Source of the DNA: Lachnospiraceae bacterium AD3010
GTDB taxonomy: Bacteria > Bacillota > Clostridia > Lachnospirales > Lachnospiraceae
Assembly: GCA_000622025.1 (NCBI GenBank)
Contig: KK211387.1
Span: 186,001-250,000, forward strand
DNA: 64,000 nt
Direction: 5' to 3'
The notes under the pieces are model-generated. The model worked only from the letters and a program-made list of their open reading frames with translations. It searched no databases and was not told the DNA's origin. Positions 58,520-64,000 of this stretch are shown piece after piece. How positions within the stretch are numbered: the stretch's first letter is position 1; every line of letters starts with the position of its first letter. The translations under genes were made by a program, and so were the position numbers.

Positions 58520-59560
58520 ATGAAAAACAGGATACTTTCGGTCCTGCTTACTGCAGGACTTACCCTTGGACTTTTGTCAGGCTGTGCCGGAGCGCAGAGT
58601 GCCCAAAGCCCTGCAGCTGAGCCTCAGGCGGAAAGCCAGGCTGAGGACGCGTCCGGCAGCAAGGATGAGGCAAAGGATATCACGGTAAATGTAGGCGATC
58701 AGGCAGCCTTCTTTCTTGTAAAGGTTGCCGAGAAAAAGGGCTTTTTCGAAGAGGAATTCGGTCCGGACGGGATCACCATCCATTCCGAGATCTTTGCAAA
58801 GATGGGCCCCGCCATCATCGAGGCAATGGCGGCGGGAGATGTGGACTTGAGCATCGTGGGAGTTTTCCCCGTGGTCAATGCAAATAATGCCGGAAATAAG
58901 ATAATGATGCTTTCAAGCGGAAACTTTACCGAGGATGGATTCCGTCTCGTGGTCGGACCTGATTCAAAGGTAGAGAAGGTTGAGGACCTTAATGGCCTGA
59001 AGATCGGTGTTCCCTTCGGTGCTGCTGAGCACCAGATCACTCTGCAGATACTCGGAAATCACGGCCTTGACGATACAAAGGTGGAGCTCGTAAATCTTCA
59101 GCAGGCTGACGCTCTTACGGCACTTCTCGGAGGAGAGATAGATGCGGCACTCTTCAACAGCGGGACCTTAAGCGCGGCAGAGGAAGCAGGGGCAAAGACC
59201 ATAGCTACCAATAAGGAAGTGGGTCTTATCGTAAATCCCGTAATAGGCAGAAAAGACTTTGTGGAAGCAAATCCCGAGATCACATCCCGCTTCTTAAAGG
59301 TACTTGACAAGACCGCGAAGTGGATAGACGAGAACGAGGACGAGACCGTTAAGATCGCCGCCGAGGTAAACGGAGCCGATGAAGAGGGCATAAGGGTAAG
59401 CCTTCTTTCAAGAGGAAGGGCGATCTCAATAGATGATGAGCATTTTAAGGATCCCATCAATTCCACTCTGGAATTCGCGCGTGCCCAGGGGCTTATAGGT
59501 GACCTTAAGTATGAGGACGTGGTGGATACTTCTTACTTTGAGAATGCGGGGATCGAATAA
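58520..59560 (+). CDS. ABC transporter substrate-binding lipoprotein (NrtA/SsuA/TauA type)
   Basis: 346 residues from the ATG at 58520 behind GAGGAGC; an upstream TTG at 58499 is unlikely. Signal peptide with lipobox 'LTLGLLSGC' (Cys about 22), an acidic/Ala-rich linker (about 25-55), then a periplasmic-binding fold: 'DQAAFFLVKVAEKKGFFEEEFG', 'VDLSIVGVFPVVNANNAG', 'LNGLKIGVPFGAAEHQITLQIL', 'GGEIDAALFN'. The family binds sulfonates, nitrate, bicarbonate or thiamine precursors. It is lipid-anchored outside the membrane. The permease follows after 12 nt. The ligand is unknown. Confidence 0.9.
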   Translation: MKNRILSVLLTAGLTLGLLSGCAGAQSAQSPAAEPQAESQAEDASGSKDEAKDITVNVGDQAAFFLVKVAEKKGFFEEEFGPDGITIHSEIFAKMGPAIIEAMAAGDVDLSIVGVFPVVNANNAGNKIMMLSSGNFTEDGFRLVVGPDSKVEKVEDLNGLKIGVPFGAAEHQITLQILGNHGLDDTKVELVNLQQADALTALLGGEIDAALFNSGTLSAAEEAGAKTIATNKEVGLIVNPVIGRKDFVEANPEITSRFLKVLDKTAKWIDENEDETVKIAAEVNGADEEGIRVSLLSRGRAISIDDEHFKDPINSTLEFARAQGLIGDLKYEDVVDTSYFENAGIE

Positions 59561-59572
59561 AGCGTACAGCTG

Positions 59573-60358
59573 ATGAAAAAATGGATGCAGATGTCAAAAA
59601 AGCATAAGATCCTTAGCGTGTGCGGTGTACTGCTGATCATTCTTATCATACTGTACTGGCAGATAGGTTCTGAAAGAGGGTGGATAAATTCCATCCTCCT
59701 TTCGTCGCCTTCAGACATAGCGGCATCCTTCAGATCACTGTGGGGCAGCGGAAGCCTGCAGAAGCATATTCTGGTCAGCTTCAAGAGGGTTATGATAGGT
59801 TATGTTTCAGGAGCCGGACTGGGGATAATGTTTGGTTTTATCCTTTCCACTATGCCGTCTCTCGAGAAGCTCTTCAGCTTTTCTCTGGCCATTATCCGGC
59901 CGATACCCGCTCTTGCCCTGTTTCCCCTTTTTATTCTGTGGTTCGGTATAGGGGAAGGATCAAAGATCATGGTCATTGCCTTCATGTCATTCTGGCCAAC
60001 CTTCCTGAATACGGAAGAAGGGGTGAGACAGGCGGACAAGAATCTTCTGGAACTGGCAGATGCCCTTCAGAAGGGAAGAGTCACAAAGATGGCAACTGTG
60101 CTCCTTCCTTCCACGCTTCCCTATATCTTCGCAGGACTCAGGCTTGCAATAAGCCGTGCCTGGGGAGGGGTCGTTGTGGCAGAAATGCTGGCAGCGAGTT
60201 CCGGAATAGGTTTTCTTATCGAATACTCAAGAGATATGTCCCAGACTGCTACCATGTTTACCGGTGTGATCACGATAGCAATTATAGGCTTCACTGCGGA
60301 TCTTCTGCTCAGGATCCTTCAGGACAGGATCTGCTACTGGCATACGGAGGTAAAGTGA
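59573..60358 (+). CDS. ABC transporter permease (SsuC/TauC type)
   Basis: 261 residues with six membrane segments. The BPD_transp_1 coupling loop is 'EEGVRQADKNLLELADALQKGRVTKMATVLLPSTLPYIFAGLRLAISRAW' (EAA-like region, given here as a pattern of short blocks: 'LELADALQKG', 'LPSTLPYIFAGLRLA'). The N-terminus has a short charged segment before the first helix. It pairs with the ATPase that starts 2 nt after its stop. Confidence 0.9.
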   Translation: MKKWMQMSKKHKILSVCGVLLIILIILYWQIGSERGWINSILLSSPSDIAASFRSLWGSGSLQKHILVSFKRVMIGYVSGAGLGIMFGFILSTMPSLEKLFSFSLAIIRPIPALALFPLFILWFGIGEGSKIMVIAFMSFWPTFLNTEEGVRQADKNLLELADALQKGRVTKMATVLLPSTLPYIFAGLRLAISRAWGGVVVAEMLAASSGIGFLIEYSRDMSQTATMFTGVITIAIIGFTADLLLRILQDRICYWHTEVK

Positions 60359-60359
60359 T

Positions 60360-61145
60360 ATGGCAGGTATGAATGAAGTGAATATCAGTCATATCCGTCA
60401 GGATTTCCTTATGCCTACAGGGAGTCTGGAGGTATTAAGGGATATAAACATTGATCTCCGGGGAGGGGAATTCGTTTCCATAGTAGGGGAGAGCGGCTGC
60501 GGTAAGAGTACGCTTTTACGTATCATTGCCGGGCTTGATAAACCTACGGACGGAGAGGTCCTGATAGGTGGAGAAAAGGTTAGCGGAGTCTCCTCAAAGG
60601 TGGGAATCCTCTTTCAGGAGTCGAGGCTTCTGCCCTGGTATTCTACAGAAAAGAACATAGCTTACGGCCTTCCCAGAGGGATGGACAGAAATGAAGGGAG
60701 AGAAAGGGTCAGATCTCTTATTGATACAGTTGGCTTAAAAGGCTTCGAAAAGGCGCTTCCCTCCCAGCTTTCGGGCGGAATGCAGAAAAGGGTCGCCATT
60801 GCCCGTACTCTTGCCGGTCATCCGAAGGTTCTTTTACTTGACGAGCCCTTTGCAGCTCTTGATGCCTTTACGAAAATGAACATGCAGGATGAGATTCTGC
60901 GTATCTGGGAGAGGGAGAAAATAACCACTCTTCTTGTCACCCATGACATAGATGAGGCGATCTATCTCGGGGAGCGCGTTGTGATGATGTCTCCGAAGCC
61001 CGGGGTCATAAAGAAGGTGATACCTATAGATCTTCCCGAGGATCACAGCCGTACCAGTGATGAGTTTGATGCATACAGAAGGGAGATCTTTAAGGAATTC
61101 TTCGGGAGCGATAAGAGGATGTCCCAGTGGTTCAGTGATGATTAA
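60360..61145 (+). CDS. ABC transporter ATPase (SsuB/TauB type)
   Basis: 261 residues. 'VGESGCGKSTLLRIIAG' (Walker A, about 43), 'ILFQESRLLPWYSTEKNIAYGL' (Q loop), 'LSGGMQKRVAIARTLAG' (signature), 'LLLDEPFAALDAFTKMNMQDEIL' (Walker B), 'VTHDIDEAIYLGERVVMM' (H loop). Typical length and motifs for the nitrate/sulfonate/taurine importer group. The 3' end overlaps the racemase-family gene by 8 nt. Confidence 0.93.
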   Translation: MAGMNEVNISHIRQDFLMPTGSLEVLRDINIDLRGGEFVSIVGESGCGKSTLLRIIAGLDKPTDGEVLIGGEKVSGVSSKVGILFQESRLLPWYSTEKNIAYGLPRGMDRNEGRERVRSLIDTVGLKGFEKALPSQLSGGMQKRVAIARTLAGHPKVLLLDEPFAALDAFTKMNMQDEILRIWEREKITTLLVTHDIDEAIYLGERVVMMSPKPGVIKKVIPIDLPEDHSRTSDEFDAYRREIFKEFFGSDKRMSQWFSDD

Positions 61146-61845
61146 AGAAAAAAAGAAGCTAGGAATAATCGGCGGCATGGGACCTCTTGCCGCTGCTTTC
61201 TTTTACAGGGCAGTGGTGGAGCACACAGAAGCTCTGTCCGATCAGGAGCATATAATCACATATATGATAAGTGATCCCACCATACCTAAGAGGGTGGAAT
61301 ATATTCTTGGGGAAAACAGTGAGTCTCCCCTCGGGGCACTGATAAAAACCGCGGAAAAGCTGGAGGAAATGGGAGCGGAGATAATAGCCATGCCCTGTGT
61401 CACGGCCCATTTTTTTTATGAGAAGATCTCGGCTTCTGTTTCCGTCCCCATGATAAATATGCTGGATGAGACCGTCCGGTATCTTAAAATCATGAGGATC
61501 AACAGCGCGGGGATACTTGCAACAAGAGCTACCATAAAAAGTGCCATAGTTCAGACTGCCCTGGAAAAGGCCGGAATAGAAGCGATTTTACCAGAGGAAG
61601 AAGAGAATGAGATCATTTCGAGGGTGATCTTTGAAGAGATAAAGAAAGGAAAGAAGGCCGATACCGACAGCCTTTTAACTGTGATGGATTCCATGATCCA
61701 AAGGGGCGCGGGGAAGTGCCTTATCGCCTGCACAGATCTTTCCGTATGCTTTTATGAAAGGGAAGATGAGAGATATGTGGATATGATGAAGCTCCTTGCG
61801 CAGGCCTGCGTAGAGAGAGTCAATGGGGGAGTCAGGAACATATAA
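61138..61845 (+). CDS. Aspartate/glutamate racemase family protein
   Basis: 235 residues from the ATG at 61138; a longer frame from 61057 would run through the ATPase end and was rejected. 'LGIIGGMGPLAAAFFYRAVVEHT' is the classic start of the family. The two catalytic cysteines are in 'IIAMPCVTAHFF' (about 86) and 'LIACTDLSVCF' (about 200). It is a cofactor-independent racemase. Coupled to the ABC importer, it may act on the imported compound. Members also racemise hydantoins or cleave arylmalonates, so the substrate is open. The final codons contain a GTCAATGGGGGAGTC fragment of the nearby repeat. Confidence 0.88.
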   Translation: MIKEKKKLGIIGGMGPLAAAFFYRAVVEHTEALSDQEHIITYMISDPTIPKRVEYILGENSESPLGALIKTAEKLEEMGAEIIAMPCVTAHFFYEKISASVSVPMINMLDETVRYLKIMRINSAGILATRATIKSAIVQTALEKAGIEAILPEEEENEIISRVIFEEIKKGKKADTDSLLTVMDSMIQRGAGKCLIACTDLSVCFYEREDERYVDMMKLLAQACVERVNGGVRNI

Positions 61846-61852
61846 AAGGTGG

Positions 61853-61858
61853 TATAAT
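61853..61858 (+). promoter_or_regulatory. -10 box before second QueC-like gene
   Basis: TATAAT at 61853-61858, 32 nt before the TTG start. No good -35 was found at 16-18 nt. Confidence 0.35.
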
Positions 61859-61890
61859 ACTTAGCAGCAAATGTAAGGAAGTGACGGATT

Positions 61891-62667
61891 TTGGACAGAT
61901 ACAATATTATGTGGACGGGCGGTCTGGATTCCACATACACAATGATAGTTTATTCACACTATGACATTGAGATACAGCCCTACTATCTGAGGCACGGAAG
62001 GAAATCTGAAAAGTATGAGTTCAAGGCCATGGAGGAGATCAGGGAGGAGCTCCTTAATAATGAAAAGACAAAGGCGAAGATACTGCCGCTTATTGTGATA
62101 GGAGAGGAGGATATTCCCTCCGACAGTGAGGTGGAGGCGGCATATTCGCGCTTAAAGGCTCAGGGGGGGCTGGGCAGCCAGTATGACTGGATAGCGAGGT
62201 ATGCAAGGCACAATGATGTTGAGGGACTCTTCTATTCTCCGGTTAAGCCCACATCTTCGGCTTCAAAATTCAGGGGATGCATAGAGGCAAACGGTGTGAT
62301 ACGCGAATATGTGAATTCCGTTGGAAGAAAGGTTTTTACCATCGATATGGAGAATAGCAGTCCGGACCTTAAGCTTGTATTCGGAGGCTTCAATCTCTCG
62401 GAAACCTTTGATATAACGAAGATCGAGGAAGAACAGAGGATGAGGGATGAGGGCTACACCCGGATACTTGAAAAAACCTGGTTCTGTCATACACCGGTAC
62501 TCGGGAAGGCCTGCGGCTGCTGCCATCCCTGTGAGACCACGATCGAAGCGGGGCAGACCTGGAGATTTACTGAAAGCCGGCTTAAGCGCTACAGGGAATT
62601 GAAGGAAGGAGCCTCTCCCGGAAGAGTCAGGTTTGAAACCTACATTGATGTAATATTTGGAAGGTGA
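61891..62667 (+). CDS. QueC-like PP-loop ATP pyrophosphatase, copy 2
   Basis: 258 residues starting with TTG 61891 behind AAGGAAGTGA. The PP-loop is 'IMWTGGLDSTYTMIVYSHYD' in short form 'TGGLDS'. The QueC-like cysteine cluster is 'KTWFCHTPVLGKACGCCHPC' at about 200-219. 'IEIQPYYLR' and 'TWRFTESRLKRY' are shared with the paralogue at 54593, so the two arose by duplication. The radical SAM gene follows after 27 nt. Role as for copy 1: adenylation of an unknown carboxylate or carbonyl, with deazaguanine synthesis unlikely. Confidence 0.78.
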   Translation: MDRYNIMWTGGLDSTYTMIVYSHYDIEIQPYYLRHGRKSEKYEFKAMEEIREELLNNEKTKAKILPLIVIGEEDIPSDSEVEAAYSRLKAQGGLGSQYDWIARYARHNDVEGLFYSPVKPTSSASKFRGCIEANGVIREYVNSVGRKVFTIDMENSSPDLKLVFGGFNLSETFDITKIEEEQRMRDEGYTRILEKTWFCHTPVLGKACGCCHPCETTIEAGQTWRFTESRLKRYRELKEGASPGRVRFETYIDVIFGR

Positions 62668-62694
62668 ATTTGAAAGGAAAAACCGAGGTATATT

Positions 62695-63567
62695 ATGGCA
62701 TCGTATTTTAAGCGGGTTTTTAAGCCCACATACAGGGAGTATCTGTACGCAATACCGGGGAAGAAGACTATAGGAGGGTGCTTTAAGCTCCTATGGAATC
62801 TGATAAAGCCCAATGCGGTAACGTACCCGGATGTGGTGGTGGTGCTTACCACTCACTGTTCCTTACGCTGCGCAAAGTGCAATAATCTGATGCCCTGTTA
62901 CAAGGAGCCCTACCATATTCCTGCGGAGGAGGTACTGAATGATATAAGGACCCTGCTCTCACACACGGATCTCTGTGTAAAGCTGGAGCTTCTGGGAGGC
63001 GAGCCCTTCATCTATCCGGAGATCAACAGGGTGATAGACGGGGTTAAGGATTTTAAGAATGTCATGTGTGTTGCCTTTACCACAAATGCAACTGTCATAC
63101 CGTCGGATGAGACCTTAAAAAAGATCGCTGCGCTTAAGAATAAAAAGATAGTGATAAGCGATTATGGGGTAAAGACGCAGAAGGTTGAGGAATTTATGAA
63201 GGTCTGCAAGGAGTACGGCATACCCTGCGGGCGCTCCATTTCAAAATACTGGGCAGATCCCGGTAATACTGAATGCAGAAATAAGAGCAGGGAGCAGCTT
63301 GAAATCGAGTATAACAAGTGTTATAGTTCCCGTTACTGCCGCACTATGCTTAAGGGCAGGATATATGCCTGTGCAAGATCCGCGTCACTGGCAGATCTCG
63401 GACTTATGGACGGCAGTCATGACAGCTTCAATGTGAGAGACAGATTAAGCGACAGGGAATTCAGAAAAGAAATGAGAAAATTCCTGACCCTTGATTATGC
63501 GGATGCCTGCAATTACTGTGATCACTTCCTGAATATCCATATCCCGGCGGGAGAGCAGCTTCCATGA
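62695..63567 (+). CDS. Radical SAM protein of a glycan locus
   Basis: 290 residues. 'TTHCSLRCAKCNNLMPC' (about 55-71) contains the CxxxCxxC motif that holds the [4Fe-4S] cluster, followed by 'LELLGGEPFIYPEI' (SAM-binding GGEP). The C-terminal part has several cysteines ('YNKCYSSRYCRTML', 'YACARSASLADLGLM', 'DYADACNYCDHF') suggesting an auxiliary cluster as in SPASM-type proteins. The target could be a sugar nucleotide or a peptide. It lies between a QueC-like gene and a GT39-like gene whose start overlaps its stop by 4 nt. Confidence 0.85.
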   Translation: MASYFKRVFKPTYREYLYAIPGKKTIGGCFKLLWNLIKPNAVTYPDVVVVLTTHCSLRCAKCNNLMPCYKEPYHIPAEEVLNDIRTLLSHTDLCVKLELLGGEPFIYPEINRVIDGVKDFKNVMCVAFTTNATVIPSDETLKKIAALKNKKIVISDYGVKTQKVEEFMKVCKEYGIPCGRSISKYWADPGNTECRNKSREQLEIEYNKCYSSRYCRTMLKGRIYACARSASLADLGLMDGSHDSFNVRDRLSDREFRKEMRKFLTLDYADACNYCDHFLNIHIPAGEQLP

Positions 63568-64000
63568 CAGAGAGGATCATAAACTATTTAAAAAAGCATA
63601 CCTGGCTTTTGTATGCTTTTTTTGCGTTTTTGCAGCTTCTTTTCATGTTTTATCAGGGAGGGAAGCAGTCCATGTGGCTTGATGAAATGTCCCTTATGGG
63701 AACCATCACCAGGGACAAGGGGATCAGGGACATATTGTGGCAGTATCTCACCGTGGACGTGACGAACCTTCCTCTCTTCCCGCTCATATCGGCTCTGTGG
63801 TACCGGATTTTCCCCGCAAATGACAGGCTGATGCTTCTTCTTACCGAGCTTTTTTCATCAGGTGCGCTTTTTGTGACGGCACTTCTTGCAGAAAGGAATT
63901 TCGGGAAAAAGGAAGGCATTCTTTCGGCTGTTCTTATGCTGATATCCCTCCGTCCCGTCATAAACTGCGGCTTTGAGTTCCGTTCATATGCCTTTATGCT
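63564..64000 (+). CDS. GT39/ArnT-like membrane glycosyltransferase, N-terminus only
   Basis: The ATG at 63564 overlaps the radical SAM stop. 145 codons are visible. The first membrane segment ('TWLLYAFFAFLQLLFMFY') is followed by 'GGKQSMWLDEMSLMG', where the Asp-Glu pair is the catalytic motif of GT-C enzymes of the PMT/ArnT kind. Two or three more membrane segments follow before the window ends. It uses a polyprenyl-phosphate sugar on the outer face of the membrane. Truncated by the window, not by mutation. Confidence 0.75.
   Translation, partial: MTERIINYLKKHTWLLYAFFAFLQLLFMFYQGGKQSMWLDEMSLMGTITRDKGIRDILWQYLTVDVTNLPLFPLISALWYRIFPANDRLMLLLTELFSSGALFVTALLAERNFGKKEGILSAVLMLISLRPVINCGFEFRSYAFM

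Noticed and set aside
61057-61845. Longer version of the racemase gene
   Set aside because: The family start 'LGIIGGMGP' lies just after the ATG at 61138; the extension is the ATPase gene read in another frame.
1-64000. CRISPR array, rRNA or tRNA genes
   Set aside because: No regularly spaced direct repeats with unique spacers and no recognisable stable RNA sequence were seen; the 57-bp and 33-bp repeats have no spacer structure.

Overview
The window looks like a chromosomal accessory region of a Lachnospiraceae-type member of the Bacillota, possibly a rumen or gut genus such as Butyrivibrio. This is inferred from gene content, codon use and AGGAGG-type ribosome binding sites, not from a marker gene. 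No rRNA, tRNA or CRISPR array was seen. The window divides into three parts.

(1) About 1-6,560 is an integrative mobilisable element. It holds the edge of an XRE regulator, a cluster of small hairpins that may belong to an origin of transfer, a DUF3847 protein, a MobA/MobL relaxase, small accessory genes, an HTH protein, a KilA-N protein preceded by an array of 24-nt palindromes, and a large serine recombinase.

(2) About 6,586-22,800 is a decaying accessory zone. Intact genes are a STAS-kinase fusion, an XRE regulator, an ABC-F ATPase behind a classical attenuator leader, a methyltransferase-STAS fusion, a double-glycine peptide, a fucosyltransferase-like/condensation fusion, an AAA ATPase of the DUF4143 type, and an MGMT-like protein. 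Between them lie many broken genes: a PAP2 gene shifted by a 14-bp tandem duplication, an ORF6N gene with an amber codon, IS1634 and IS630 fragments, a phage tape-measure fragment, and several genes joined by internal deletions.

(3) About 22,860-64,000 (the window ends inside it) is a large cell-surface polysaccharide locus. It encodes glycosyltransferases, a Wzx-type flippase, two giant YfhO-like membrane proteins and the CDP-3,6-dideoxyhexose enzymes RfbF, RfbG and RfbH. It also has an HMGL-type aldolase plus a YerE-like thiamine-diphosphate enzyme (probable branched-chain deoxysugar), a nucleotide-sugar dehydrogenase, CapA, a TupA-like ATP-grasp protein, and a GT39-like protein cut by the window edge. 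A convergent operon (MBOAT, SGNH-like, FkbH-like, MaoC, SDR, ACP) looks like a dedicated acyl-ACP synthesis and O-acyl transfer module. Two QueC-like PP-loop enzymes and a radical SAM protein are the least explained members. An NrtA/TauA-type ABC importer with an Asp/Glu racemase-family gene is inserted near the end.

The most unusual signals are four. Palindromes occur both upstream of and inside the KilA-N and ORF6N genes. The 10-mer GTTTACATAA is strongly over-represented, and only inside the polysaccharide locus. QueC-like enzymes are paired with sugar-nucleotide genes. An FkbH/ACP/MBOAT acylation operon is present.
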